From an uncultured Ruminococcus sp. (GTDB lineage Bacteria > Bacillota > Clostridia > Oscillospirales > Ruminococcaceae): a stretch of DNA of 64,000 bases. How positions within the stretch are numbered: position 1 is the stretch's first letter; each line of letters begins with the position of its first letter. Both the position numbers and the translations under genes were made by a program. Below are positions 1 through 8,820 of this stretch, in pieces. The notes beneath the pieces are model-generated. The model made no database searches. It was not told the origin of the DNA and saw only the letters and a list, made by a program, of their open reading frames with translations. The stretch is from positions 88,668 to 152,667 of the forward strand of contig CADALT010000002.1 of the NCBI GenBank assembly GCA_902788785.1, written 5' to 3'.

Positions 1-56
1 CCAATGACGGAGGTATAGCTTTGGGTCAGGCGGCTTTCGGGATCCATAATTTTTGA
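1..56 (+). CDS. hypF: HypF C-terminal end (partial)
   Basis: Only the last 17 codons are in the window, read in frame from position 3 to a TGA at 54-56. They translate to a tail with NDGGIALGQA, which matches the conserved C-terminus of the carbamoyltransferase HypF (NDGGxxLGQ). HypF makes the carbamoyl group that becomes the cyanide ligands of the [NiFe]-hydrogenase iron. Its position directly upstream of hypC-hypD-hypE supports the call. The identification rests on a short peptide, so confidence is moderate to good. Confidence 0.8.
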   Translation, partial: NDGGIALGQAAFGIHNF

Positions 57-102
57 TACGGTTTATTAAGATAAGGTTTGATATATAGTTAGGAGGATAA
101 TT

Positions 103-312
103 ATGTGTGTTGGTTTATCTGCAAAGGTAGTAAGTGTTAAGGACGGCACAGCGCTGATAGATGCGCAGGGTGCAAAGCGTGAGGTAAGTGCCGATCTGCT
201 GGAAGAACTCGAGCCCGGCGATTATGTGATGGTACACGCAGGCGTGGCTATCGCAAAGATAACCCAGTCAGACGAGGACGAAACTGTTGATATAATGGAG
301 AATCTCATATGA
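103..312 (+). CDS. hypC: HypC, [NiFe]-hydrogenase maturation chaperone
   Basis: This 69-residue protein starts MCVG; the Cys right after the initiator Met is the invariant HypC residue that holds the Fe(CN)2CO precursor and contacts the hydrogenase large subunit. Length is typical of HypC/HupF. A strong ribosome site (AGGAGG at 91-96) precedes the ATG. The stop overlaps the hypD start (ATGA), implying translational coupling, and HypC and HypD form the complex on which the iron cofactor is assembled. [NiFe] maturation genes imply a [NiFe] hydrogenase elsewhere in the genome; none is in the window. Confidence 0.95.
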   Translation: MCVGLSAKVVSVKDGTALIDAQGAKREVSADLLEELEPGDYVMVHAGVAIAKITQSDEDETVDIMENLI

Positions 313-1355
313 ACGAAAAAATAAAAGCTGCACGAGATATCATAACCAATTACAGCGGCAGACCGCTGCGCATAATGGAGGTCTGCGGCACACACACTCA
401 TGAGATATTCAAGATAGGGCTGAGAAAGCTGCTGCCTGAGAATGTGGAGCTTATCTCGGGACCGGGCTGTCCTGTTTGCGTGACACCTGTGGGCTTTATC
501 GACGAGGCTTGCTGGCTCGCACTTGAAAAGGGCTGTGTGATAACCACCTTTGGTGACCTTATAAGAGTCCCCGGCACAGAGATGAGCCTTGCGGGGGCAA
601 GGGCGAAGGGTGCGCAGGTAAGGCCTGTATATTCGCCGATGGACGCTGTCGAGATGGCAAGGCAGAACCCCGATGAGCAGATAGTATTCCTGGCGGTGGG
701 CTTTGAGACCACAACGCCCTCGGCTTGTCTGGCGGCGGAGACTGCTAAGAAAGAGGGGCTTGAAAACTTCTCACTGCTGACGGCTAACAAGACCATGCCC
801 AATGCCTATGCGGCGCTGGAGGGCAGTGCGGACGCTTTCCTGTATCCCGGACACGTTAATGCCATCACAGGCACAGGCATATGCGAGGAGCTGAAAGCGA
901 AAGGTGTATCGGGTGTAGTAGCAGGCTTTACAGCAAGTGAGCTGTTGACGGCTATGGCGGTGATACTGAAAAATGCCGAAAGCGGCGAGCCTTTCTTTGT
1001 GAACTGCTACCCGAGAGTAGTAAAGGCTGAGGGCAATCCTGCGGCGCAGAAGCTGGTCGCAAAGGTAATGGAGCCCTGCGACAGCGAGTGGAGAGGTCTG
1101 GGCGTTATACCCATGTCGGGCATGAAGCTCAAGGACGAGTATGCTGAATATGATGCAAGGAAGAAATACGCTATGCCCAAGATAACGGGCAAGCCCAATC
1201 CTGCCTGCCGCTGCGGTGACGTATTGCAGGGCAAGTGCAAGCCATCGGACTGCAAGGTGTTCGGCAGAGGCTGTACACCCGAGCATCCTGTGGGAGCGTG
1301 CATGGTCTCGGACGAGGGAGCGTGCTCGGCATACTACCAGTACGGTATGGAATGA
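309..1355 (+). CDS. hypD: HypD, hydrogenase Fe(CN)2CO scaffold
   Basis: 348 residues, full family length. Family signatures are visible: EVCGTHTHEIF near residue 24, GPGCPVCVTP near 52 (redox-active CxxC), GFETTTP near 131, and a Cys-rich C-terminal part (residues about 297-345) that ligates the [4Fe-4S] cluster. HypD works with HypC to carry the iron while CN and CO ligands are attached from HypE/HypF. Starts inside the hypC stop codon, so the two are coupled; hypE follows after 37 bases. Confidence 0.97.
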   Translation: MNEKIKAARDIITNYSGRPLRIMEVCGTHTHEIFKIGLRKLLPENVELISGPGCPVCVTPVGFIDEACWLALEKGCVITTFGDLIRVPGTEMSLAGARAKGAQVRPVYSPMDAVEMARQNPDEQIVFLAVGFETTTPSACLAAETAKKEGLENFSLLTANKTMPNAYAALEGSADAFLYPGHVNAITGTGICEELKAKGVSGVVAGFTASELLTAMAVILKNAESGEPFFVNCYPRVVKAEGNPAAQKLVAKVMEPCDSEWRGLGVIPMSGMKLKDEYAEYDARKKYAMPKITGKPNPACRCGDVLQGKCKPSDCKVFGRGCTPEHPVGACMVSDEGACSAYYQYGME

Positions 1356-1392
1356 TACAATGACAAATCTTTAGGAACGGAGTAAAATAAAA

Positions 1393-2400
1393 ATGGCAGA
1401 AAATACAGTAACACTTGCACACGGTGCAGGCGGAAAGCAGACATCGGAGCTTATATCAAAGGTATTCAAGGCGCACTTCTCGAACCCCGAGTTCACAGCG
1501 GACGATGCGGCGGTGCTGAACATTCCGCAGGACAGGATAGCATTCACGACAGACGGATTCATCGTATCGCCTTTTGAGTTCAACGGCGGAAACATCGGCA
1601 AGCTGAGCATTTGCGGCACGGTCAACGACCTTAGCTGTATGGGTGCGAAGCCCATGTACATGACCTGTGCATTCGTCATCGAGGAAGGATTCCCCATGGA
1701 CAAGCTGGAGGAGATAGCAGCGGCTATGGAAAAGACTGCCAAGGAAGCAGGCGTGAAGATAGTTGCAGGTGATACAAAGGTCGCAGGCAAGGGTCAGGTG
1801 GACAAGGTATTCATCACGACCACAGGCATAGGCTGCATAATGGACAATGCACACACATCGGGCACCTATGCAAAGCCCGGTGATGCAGTTATCGTGACGG
1901 GTGATGTGGGAAGACACGGTTGCACGATACTGCTTGCAAGAGACGAATACGGCATAGATGCTGATGTTGACAGTGACTGCGCACCTCTTTGGGGCACAGT
2001 GGAGAGTTTATACACGGTGACAGATGACATACACGTTATCAGGGACGCTACCCGTGGCGGTGTAGGCACTGTACTTTACGAGATAGCAGAGCAGAGCAAG
2101 GTAGGCATACGGCTCAATGCGGCAGACATACCTGTTGATCCTGCTGTAAAGGGAGTATGCGGAATGCTGGGCTTGGAGCCTTTATATCTTGCCTGCGAGG
2201 GAAGGCTTGTTATTTTCGCACCTCAGGACAAGGCACAGGCGATAGTGGACAAGCTGCATGAGGGCAAGTATTCAAAGAATGCGGCTATCATAGGCACAGT
2301 CACCGAGGACAATGTAGGCAGGGTAGTCATGGAGACCGAGATCGGAGCACAGACTTTGCTGCCCCAGCCGGGCGGTGAGCTTCTGCCTCGTATCTGCTGA
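1393..2400 (+). CDS. hypE: HypE, thiocarbamate dehydratase
   Basis: 335 residues. An AIR-synthase-like ATP-binding fold is shown by AHGAGGKQT near residue 10, DDAAVL near 38 and ATRGGVGTVLYE near 218. The protein ends LLPRIC: the C-terminal PRIC with terminal Cys is the residue HypF carbamoylates and HypE dehydrates to thiocyanate. Because this end is intact, the gene should be functional. Last gene of the hyp cluster; a terminator hairpin follows. Confidence 0.97.
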   Translation: MAENTVTLAHGAGGKQTSELISKVFKAHFSNPEFTADDAAVLNIPQDRIAFTTDGFIVSPFEFNGGNIGKLSICGTVNDLSCMGAKPMYMTCAFVIEEGFPMDKLEEIAAAMEKTAKEAGVKIVAGDTKVAGKGQVDKVFITTTGIGCIMDNAHTSGTYAKPGDAVIVTGDVGRHGCTILLARDEYGIDADVDSDCAPLWGTVESLYTVTDDIHVIRDATRGGVGTVLYEIAEQSKVGIRLNAADIPVDPAVKGVCGMLGLEPLYLACEGRLVIFAPQDKAQAIVDKLHEGKYSKNAAIIGTVTEDNVGRVVMETEIGAQTLLPQPGGELLPRIC

Positions 2401-2430
2401 TCTTTAGAGGCGTTTTTTTGATATAAAAGC

Positions 2431-2466
2431 AAGGAGCTGTTTTGTTATGAACAGCTCCTTTTTATG
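2431..2466 (+). terminator. Terminator after hypE
   Basis: AAGGAGCTGTT (2431-2441) and its reverse complement (2450-2460) form a hairpin followed by a T-run. It closes the hyp cluster and, read on the other strand, could also stop transcripts arriving from dut. The following stretch to 2585 shows only a small hairpin at about 2546-2560. Confidence 0.85.
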
Positions 2467-2585
2467 TTTATTTTGCTTTGCTCTCCTTGTTTGTGGAGAA
2501 CGCTCTTTTTGTGCCTTGAGTTGGAGGGCTCTGCGCTCTCGCAAGACTTTTAGTCTTTAGGCTTCGTTTTGGCGAAAAATATGTT

Positions 2586-3029
2586 TTATCTTTTTCCTGT
2601 TGAGCCAAAGCCGCCTTCGCCTCTTACTGTATCCGAAAGCTCGTCAACCTCGCATATCTCGGGGGTGAGTATCGGTGTGATGACAAGCTGTGCTATTCGG
2701 TCGCCGTCGGCTATGGTATATGCTTTATCCGAGGAATTATGCAGCGCTACTATCAGCTCGCCACGGTAATCCCAGTCTACCACGCCCACGCAGTTTGCAG
2801 GTGCTATGCCGAATTTAGTTGCCAGTGAACTGCGTGCGTAGATGAGCAGCACAGCGTTCTTCTCGCCCTCCAGTTCTGCTGCAAGTCCTGTGGGTATTTT
2901 GACGGTGGTCTGCGGTTCAACGGTCACGGGGTTTTCAAGGCAGGCGCAAAGGTCACAGCCTGCGCTGAATTCGGTTTGGCGTTTTGGTATTATTGCTCCG
3001 TCACGGAGTTTTTTGAAAAGTAATCTCAT
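2586..3029 (-). CDS. dut: dUTP diphosphatase
   Basis: Trimeric dUTPase of 147 residues that hydrolyses dUTP to dUMP and pyrophosphate. The conserved family motifs are present in order: AGCDLCA (motif 1), ARSSLA (motif 2), GVVDWDYRGE (motif 3, with the Asp), RIAQLVI (motif 4) and the C-terminal GEGGFGSTG (motif 5), which closes over the active site. TTAGGAG precedes the ATG. It follows the U32 peptidase gene by 15 bases and is the last gene of the zapA - U32 - dut unit. Confidence 0.97.
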   Translation of the reverse strand: MRLLFKKLRDGAIIPKRQTEFSAGCDLCACLENPVTVEPQTTVKIPTGLAAELEGEKNAVLLIYARSSLATKFGIAPANCVGVVDWDYRGELIVALHNSSDKAYTIADGDRIAQLVITPILTPEICEVDELSDTVRGEGGFGSTGKR

Positions 3030-3044
3030 GGTATTCTCCTAATG

Positions 3045-5096
3045 TTAAAGTATTCCTCTGTAATAAAGTCCACGGGTGAGTTTTTCGGGTTTGCCGTTGA
3101 TGCCGTGGCTTTTATATTCTTCAATTATCCTGCGGACTGCGCCGTGTTTTTCCTCGGTGAAGTACAAAAGCAGGAAATCCGCTTTTCTGAAGTCGTCAAG
3201 CTTATCTGCAAGGTAGAGCACCTCGCTGTTGAGTATCTCCACATAGCCCTCACGTTTTGAGCATTTCACGGGGAAATCTCTGCCTGTGCGGTCGGTGATA
3301 TGGTGGGTGCAGTTTTTACAGCCCACGGACTGTGATACAGGACAGTTCACCGTCAGCATAAGCGGCAGTCTTCCATAGGCGAAAACTCCCACAGGCATAG
3401 GCTTTTTTAGCCTTGCTATCTGTGATGCTTTAAGCTCGAAGGATGCGGTTGCGTCCGCACAGCCGAGGTCCTGTGCTGTTTTAAGGGCGCAGGAATTTGT
3501 CAGGTTCAGCCCGTAGCCGCCGTGTATGGTAAAGCCCAGCGCTCTGCCCATGGGGATATGGGCGAGGTTAGTTGCCAGCATATGGGCAATGCCTGCGTTT
3601 TTGGCGGCTTTCAGTCTTTCGGTCTGGCTGTTCTCGTCAAAGGTGAACCTTGGCATTGCGATGCCGATCTTTTCCTTGGGCAGAACTTTCAGCGCTTTTT
3701 CCGCCAGTGCAAAGGGCACGAAGCAAAGCTCGATACTTTCGGGGTCTACACCTATCAGCTGTTCTTCATTTTCAAGACAGACACGTATGGTCTGTGCATT
3801 TGCGTGGTATTCCTCGAAGTCTGTAAGGGGTGCAGGCGTAAAGGCTGTGCGGCGTGAATTATGTTCTGCACGTTCGTCGTCCAGTGCCTGACAAGCCCTG
3901 CGGCGCAGGTCATTGAGTTCTTTGGGGCTTACGAAAAGTCCATCGTCAATATTCGCCACGACTTCACCCAAGGAATAAATTGTGTCGCCCAGTTTTGAAA
4001 GCTGTCTGGTAACGCTTTCCTCGTCCGCCGCCTTATTTTGTGCAGGTTGGGGCACACCGCCTGTGACCGTTACGGATATATCCTTGCTGTCCGATGCGGT
4101 GAGGGTCATTTCCTTGCCGTTTTTGATGGTTACGGCGAAGTTTACGGTATCACGCTTTTCCTCGCTGCGGTAGAGTTCATGTATCTTAGGCAGAGCCTTT
4201 GCGGCAGCGGCAGCGTCCTCACCTGTGCGCATACCGAACATATCCCTGCCCAGCCTATGGTCAAGATAACCGTCGGTAAAACCTCCACGGGAGAAAACGT
4301 CCTCCAGCGTTTTTTTGTCATAGGGCTGACCAGCGAGGGCTTTTTTGCAGCTGTCCACAGCCATTGCCACATATTCGGGACGTTTCATCCTACCCTCGAT
4401 CTTTAGGGAAGCCACGCCTGCCCGAACTATCTCACCCAGCCTGTCGCAGTACGATAGGTCTTTGAGTGAAAGATCGTAGCGCTCCTTACCCTTGCCGCCG
4501 CCCGAACAGGGAAGTCTGCAAGCCTGTGCGCAAAGACCTCGGTTAGCGCTGCGAGAACCTATTACCGCACTCATGAAGCACTGACCCGAAACTGACATAC
4601 AAAGCGCCCCATGAACAAAGGCTTCTATCTCGATGCCCTGTTCACAGAGCTTGCGTATGATGTCCAGCGGCAGCTCACGGGAGACCACTGTGCGGCGAAA
4701 TCCCAGTTCTTTGGTAAGCTCCACTCCAAGGGGAGTATGTATAGTCATTTGGGTAGATGCATGGATATGCAGCCCCGGACAGCAGCGGCGCACCATTTCG
4801 GTCAGGGCTAAGTCCTGAGTGATGATACCGTCCACGCCCACCTCGGCACAGTGTTTTACAGCAGCCAGACATTCGTCCAGCTGTTCATCGAATATAACTG
4901 TATTTATGGTGCGGTAGAGCTTCACTCCACGCTTATGACATTCGTACACCGCACGGCTTATCTCCTCATCGGAGAAATTAACTGCATTTTGTCTCGCAGA
5001 AAAACCTTGACCCCCAAGGTAGACTGCATCACAGCCTGCCCTGAGGGCTGCTTCGAGAGTTTCATATGAGCCGCAGGGAGCAAGTATCTCTGCCAA
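3045..5096 (-). CDS. U32 family peptidase with C-terminal DUF3656-like region
   Basis: 683 residues. The N-terminal half is a U32 TIM barrel: LAPCGSYETLEAAL at the start, and the U32 signature with its Cys cluster at residues about 161-197 (HGALCMS, SGQCFMS, NRGLC, QACRLPC). These Cys fit the Fe-S cluster used by U32 rRNA/tRNA hydroxylases; RlhA, which hydroxylates 23S rRNA C2501, is the closest characterised kind. The C-terminal half resembles DUF3656. The start is TTG, abutting the zapA stop (TAA|TTG), with AAAGGAGG inside the zapA end, so translation is probably coupled. Whether it is RlhA or another U32 branch is not settled by sequence alone. Confidence 0.88.
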   Translation of the reverse strand: MAEILAPCGSYETLEAALRAGCDAVYLGGQGFSARQNAVNFSDEEISRAVYECHKRGVKLYRTINTVIFDEQLDECLAAVKHCAEVGVDGIITQDLALTEMVRRCCPGLHIHASTQMTIHTPLGVELTKELGFRRTVVSRELPLDIIRKLCEQGIEIEAFVHGALCMSVSGQCFMSAVIGSRSANRGLCAQACRLPCSGGGKGKERYDLSLKDLSYCDRLGEIVRAGVASLKIEGRMKRPEYVAMAVDSCKKALAGQPYDKKTLEDVFSRGGFTDGYLDHRLGRDMFGMRTGEDAAAAAKALPKIHELYRSEEKRDTVNFAVTIKNGKEMTLTASDSKDISVTVTGGVPQPAQNKAADEESVTRQLSKLGDTIYSLGEVVANIDDGLFVSPKELNDLRRRACQALDDERAEHNSRRTAFTPAPLTDFEEYHANAQTIRVCLENEEQLIGVDPESIELCFVPFALAEKALKVLPKEKIGIAMPRFTFDENSQTERLKAAKNAGIAHMLATNLAHIPMGRALGFTIHGGYGLNLTNSCALKTAQDLGCADATASFELKASQIARLKKPMPVGVFAYGRLPLMLTVNCPVSQSVGCKNCTHHITDRTGRDFPVKCSKREGYVEILNSEVLYLADKLDDFRKADFLLLYFTEEKHGAVRRIIEEYKSHGINGKPEKLTRGLYYRGIL

Positions 5097-5672
5097 TTAT
5101 CTGTTTCCTCCTTTATTGCCGTACCAGACGCTGCCCACTACTCCGTCAACGGGACGGTTGTCCTGCTGCATAGCATTCTTTACAGCCTCGGCAGCTTCTT
5201 CGGGCGACTCGGAAACAGCAGCTGATGTTTCATCTTCCGTATCACCGAGAGCCTCTTTTATATCACGGCTGAGCATAGCTTCGGCACTTATGGACTCGCC
5301 TACGTTATCGGTGCTGCTGAAATTAGTGCGTTCACGCAGTTCACGTTCAAGCTGCTCAACACGTTCTCTGAGCATTTTATTTTCACGCTGAACAGAATTA
5401 GCCTGTGTCCTTGCTCTGCCTGCGTCGTCAACATAATCCTTGATCTGGGTGCGTATATTATCTATATTGCGGTTAGACTGACCCAGTTCATCCATACAGT
5501 CCAGGGCGATGAGCACAGCGCAGTCTGTGATAGAGAGGCTTGTGAACTTATTGCGCATATCTCTTATACGCTTATCGAGATTAGCGGCGAGTTTTTCGGT
5601 ATATTCTTTATTATCCTCACTGGTGAGGACATACTCCTTACCCATTATCATCACCTTATACGTATTAGCCAT
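5097..5672 (-). CDS. zapA: ZapA-like cell division protein
   Basis: 191 residues. The N-terminal part has the ZapA layout: VMIMGKEYVLTS, then YTEKLAANLDKRI, then the helix with DCAVLIALDCMDEL, followed by a long coiled coil (residues about 75-125). ZapA cross-links FtsZ at the septum. I chose the ATG at 5672 because AAGGAGG sits 8 bases before it; the longer frame to 5705 lacks a site. The tail past the coiled coil (residues about 130-191) is acidic, Ala/Glu-rich and longer than in classical ZapA (about 85-110 residues). Confidence 0.88.
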   Translation of the reverse strand: MANTYKVMIMGKEYVLTSEDNKEYTEKLAANLDKRIRDMRNKFTSLSITDCAVLIALDCMDELGQSNRNIDNIRTQIKDYVDDAGRARTQANSVQRENKMLRERVEQLERELRERTNFSSTDNVGESISAEAMLSRDIKEALGDTEDETSAAVSESPEEAAEAVKNAMQQDNRPVDGVVGSVWYGNKGGNR

Positions 5673-5796
5673 GTTCTGATCCTCCTTAATATCTGATGAG
5701 TTCATCAGGTAATATATAATATAAATACATTATACTACATATTCTCGGAAAAATAAAGACCTTTTGCAAAATTTTTTATTGGTATTTCCAAATAAA

Positions 5797-5822
5797 AAAG
5801 ACGGAGCCGTAACTCCGTCTTT
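5797..5822 (-). terminator. Terminator after the GH25 gene
   Basis: AAGACGGAG / CTCCGTCTT stem; on the minus strand it runs into TTTTTTATTTGG. It lies 10 bases past the stop of the GH25 gene. Confidence 0.88.
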
Positions 5823-5831
5823 GATCTATTA

Positions 5832-8054
5832 TCAGATCTCTGTTTCGGTATCAGCGGGACGGCTGTTCTCATCGCCGATGAGGAAGAGCTCGTTCGAGTA
5901 GAAACCGCAGCTCAGCAGTTCCTCGCTGCCCGAATATGCCTTTATCCTTATGCTTGCGTAGGGAGCATCTGCGATGCCGCCTATCATAGCCATATTGCCC
6001 TTTACTGTGGTGTAAAGCTCATAACCTTCGCCCTTATCGAGGTAAACCATGTACTCTTCGCAGCCGTTTACCTCGTCCCAGCTTACGACTGCTGCGGCAT
6101 CGGTCAGGCTTTCAAGCTTAGCCTTTGTTACGACGGGCAGTGAGATCCTCAGATGGTTGGAGTCTTCCGAATAGAACTCCTCACCGTTTTTGGCATTGAA
6201 TGCTCTTACGAAATAAACAGCGCCCTTGAGGTCGGGAGCATCGTAGCGGCATTCCCTGGTTCTTGCGATCTCCTGTGCTTCGCCATTGGCATCGAGCTTG
6301 AAGATTATATAGCCTGCGGCATCGCTCAGTCTGTTCCATACAAGACCTGCGTCGTCCGCATCGAGTATTATCTCGCCCTCTGGAGGATAGCGCACGCCCT
6401 TGACAGTCACCTTAGCGGAGCTGTCGCCGTAATACTTCTTATTTCCGTCGGTAACGTATGCAGCCACATGATAAGTGCCTTTTTCGCTGCCGTCAACATC
6501 ATAGTAAATATCGGTGGTATCAGCTGCAAAGCCGTTGTCGCCGAAGATGGTATAGCCTTGTGCACCATCTATCTTACCCCAGCAGATACGTGAGCCGTAG
6601 ACGCTGAGCTCGGGCACATCATAGGGGGCATTCTGCACCAGATCGAGTGCATCGGACATAACGCCCTCATAGCCTTCCTTGCTGTAAGCTTTTACCTTGA
6701 TATGGCAGCCCTTCAGGTCGTCCTTGCCCGATACCTTATAGGTGGTGTCGGTCTGGGTGGATACCAGCTTGTAAGAGCCCGAGAGGTCACTGTAGACCTC
6801 ATATTTCACAGCACCGGGGACTTTCGCCCAGGTAACCGTATTCTTGCCCAGTGCGGTCAGTTCAGCAGTAAGCTCGCTGATTATGCCCTTGAAAGAATTT
6901 ATCAGGGGCGTTCTCTTGCCGAAATATCTGTCGCCGCCTATATCCTTATAGGGGGTCAGGCAGACCTTGACGGGAGGAGGTGTGGGCAGCTTGAACTCTG
7001 TGCCCTTTACATCTGCCACCTCATAAAGGTCCTTATCGTTATCGCAGCCGTAAACTATATAGCCGTCCGCACCATCGACCTTGTTCCAGAACATTTTGTC
7101 GTGGTCATTATCCACGTCAGCCGAAGGAGTATCCTTTGGTGCGAAATCCATATCGTATCTTACGTTTGTATCGACTGTGCCTTTGATGCCGGGTATCTCT
7201 GCCAGACTTGTGTACTGCCAGGTATCATATGTATTGGTATAAGAGGTTATATCGCTCATATATGCAGCTATCCAGATATGATATTTCTGTCCCAGCGAGT
7301 AGCCGTTTATCATATAGGTCAGCCAGTTCTTGTTGGCATAAACGCCCGAGCTGTAGCCATAGCTCTGTATCCTGTCGCAGAAAGCCTCACAGAGAGCTGT
7401 CTTTTCATCAAAACTAAGATCAGCGCTGTCAAGTCTGCCCGTATCGTAGTCAACGCTCTCTATATCGTAGTAAACGGGGAGGTCAATGTTATAGGGTTTC
7501 AATTCCCTTGCGCAAAGGTCAGCCTCAGCCCTTGCCTCTTCCGCATTTACTGCCTGAGTATAGAAATATGCGCCGACTTTGAGTCCGTGGGCGATGGCGT
7601 TGGTGATATTCTCATGGAAACATGGGTCAACTCTGAGTTCACCTGTCGAACCGTAGCAGCGGTAGCCCACACGCAGTATAACGTACTCGACACCGTCCTC
7701 TTTAACGGCGTCCCAGTCTATATCCGTGGTCTGCCACTGTGAGATATCTATGCCGTAATGCCTGCCCATGCCGTTGAAGCGTACATCGTGAGTAAGATAA
7801 GAGCCGTATTCGCTCTTGCACATATCCAGATCATTGCGCATTCTGCCTACGGGAGTTTTATCCAGCAGCATTTTCCTCATCATGTTGTTTTTGTATTTCA
7901 GATAACCTCCGTCCTCGGAAGCATCTGCATCTGCTGCGATGAGCGCAGTGCTATCGGTCTGTTCGTCCGTTGTCTGCGCATAGGCGGGTATCATCATGCC
8001 GATGCACATAAGACCTGCGATAGAAGCCGCTGCCGCAGCTTTCAGAAATTTCAT
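5832..8054 (-). CDS. Secreted GH25 muramidase with fibronectin-III-like repeats
   Basis: 740 residues. Signal peptide at 1-26 (hydrophobic core, cut after AYA). A GH25 lysozyme domain spans about residues 98-300: YGIDISQWQ carries the catalytic Asp, and YYDIESVD near residue 197 carries the catalytic Glu. GH25 enzymes cut the MurNAc-GlcNAc bond of peptidoglycan. The rest (about 310-725) is four or more fibronectin-III-like modules with recurring W-x-x-V-x-G-A-x-x-Y patterns, likely for wall or polysaccharide attachment. AGGAGG precedes the ATG; a consensus promoter and about 120-base leader lie upstream. It stands alone, with its own terminator. Confidence 0.92.
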   Translation of the reverse strand: MKFLKAAAAASIAGLMCIGMMIPAYAQTTDEQTDSTALIAADADASEDGGYLKYKNNMMRKMLLDKTPVGRMRNDLDMCKSEYGSYLTHDVRFNGMGRHYGIDISQWQTTDIDWDAVKEDGVEYVILRVGYRCYGSTGELRVDPCFHENITNAIAHGLKVGAYFYTQAVNAEEARAEADLCARELKPYNIDLPVYYDIESVDYDTGRLDSADLSFDEKTALCEAFCDRIQSYGYSSGVYANKNWLTYMINGYSLGQKYHIWIAAYMSDITSYTNTYDTWQYTSLAEIPGIKGTVDTNVRYDMDFAPKDTPSADVDNDHDKMFWNKVDGADGYIVYGCDNDKDLYEVADVKGTEFKLPTPPPVKVCLTPYKDIGGDRYFGKRTPLINSFKGIISELTAELTALGKNTVTWAKVPGAVKYEVYSDLSGSYKLVSTQTDTTYKVSGKDDLKGCHIKVKAYSKEGYEGVMSDALDLVQNAPYDVPELSVYGSRICWGKIDGAQGYTIFGDNGFAADTTDIYYDVDGSEKGTYHVAAYVTDGNKKYYGDSSAKVTVKGVRYPPEGEIILDADDAGLVWNRLSDAAGYIIFKLDANGEAQEIARTRECRYDAPDLKGAVYFVRAFNAKNGEEFYSEDSNHLRISLPVVTKAKLESLTDAAAVVSWDEVNGCEEYMVYLDKGEGYELYTTVKGNMAMIGGIADAPYASIRIKAYSGSEELLSCGFYSNELFLIGDENSRPADTETEI

Positions 8055-8180
8055 TTATATAGTCCTCCTAAAATGTATCATATAGTAAAAGACGCAGGAT
8101 CTCGTGTATCCCGATAACTTTTACCATACATCTGTTTGCAGCCATCAATTATTACACAATGGTTACACTCTATCTTGAAT

Positions 8181-8209
8181 ATTATACAAGAAAATTACAA
8201 AAATGTCAA
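8181..8209 (-). promoter_or_regulatory. Promoter for the GH25 gene
   Basis: On the minus strand TTGACA (8209-8204), a 17-base spacer and TATAAT (8186-8181) form a perfect sigma-A promoter. The transcript would have a leader of about 120 bases, in which GTAAAAG / CTTTTAC (about 8086-8127) can fold with an inner GGAT/ATCC stem. Confidence 0.88.
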
Positions 8210-8238
8210 TGTGCATTTTATACCAAATAAAACAAAAG

Positions 8239-8277
8239 ACCCCCGAAAAACCGTCAGTTCACAGTTTTTCGGAGGTT
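8239..8277 (-). terminator. Terminator after rpiB
   Basis: CCGAAAAAC / GTTTTTCGG stem; on the minus strand it is followed by GGTCTTTTGTTTTATTT. It ends the fhs-to-rpiB operon. Confidence 0.85.
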
Positions 8278-8343
8278 TTGATGTGCATTACTCACAATTC
8301 TGCCAAAAATGACAGACCGAATTTCTATAGCCGCAGATCTTTC

Positions 8344-8781
8344 TCAGCCTTCTATAGCGTGTATCTTATCGACTCTGCGCTGATGTCTGCCGCCCTCAAA
8401 GGGGGTATCTATGAACACCTTGATGAGTTCGCAGGCAAGACCTGCACCCACAACTCTTGCGCCGATGCACAGCACATTTGCGTCGTTATGCGCTCTTGTA
8501 AACTTAGCTGAGAAGTAGTCCGAGCAGCAGGCAGCCCTGATGCCCTTGACCTTATTAGCCGCCATGGACATACCTATGCCCGTGCCGCATATGAGCACAG
8601 CAAGCTCACATTCACCGCTCGTTACCTTGGTACAGACTTCCTGCGCCTTGTCGGGGTAGTCGCATTTTTCGCCTTTCTGTACGCCGAGATCAACGTACTC
8701 TACACCGATGCTGTCAAGATATTCCAGCACCTCTTCTTTCAGTTCGGGACCTGCGTGGTCGCAGCCTATTGCGATCTTCAT
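8344..8781 (-). CDS. rpiB: Ribose-5-phosphate isomerase B
   Basis: 145 residues, normal RpiB length. IGCDHAG at the start binds phosphate, CDYPDKA lies near residue 40, and CGTGIGMSMAANK near 65 has the catalytic Cys and the anion-hole loop. HNDANVLCIGARVVG is the conserved C-terminal segment. The enzyme interconverts ribose-5-phosphate and ribulose-5-phosphate in the non-oxidative pentose phosphate pathway. Last gene of the operon. RpiB-fold sugar isomerases such as LacAB share motifs, but no galactose genes are nearby. Confidence 0.93.
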   Translation of the reverse strand: MKIAIGCDHAGPELKEEVLEYLDSIGVEYVDLGVQKGEKCDYPDKAQEVCTKVTSGECELAVLICGTGIGMSMAANKVKGIRAACCSDYFSAKFTRAHNDANVLCIGARVVGAGLACELIKVFIDTPFEGGRHQRRVDKIHAIEG

Positions 8782-8820
8782 GGGAAAATACCTCCTTATT
8801 ATTATAGCTTTATCATAATG

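Noticed and set aside
6702-7742. 346-codon plus-strand frame opposite the GH25 gene
   Set aside because: No recognisable domain; the GH25 gene explains the region.
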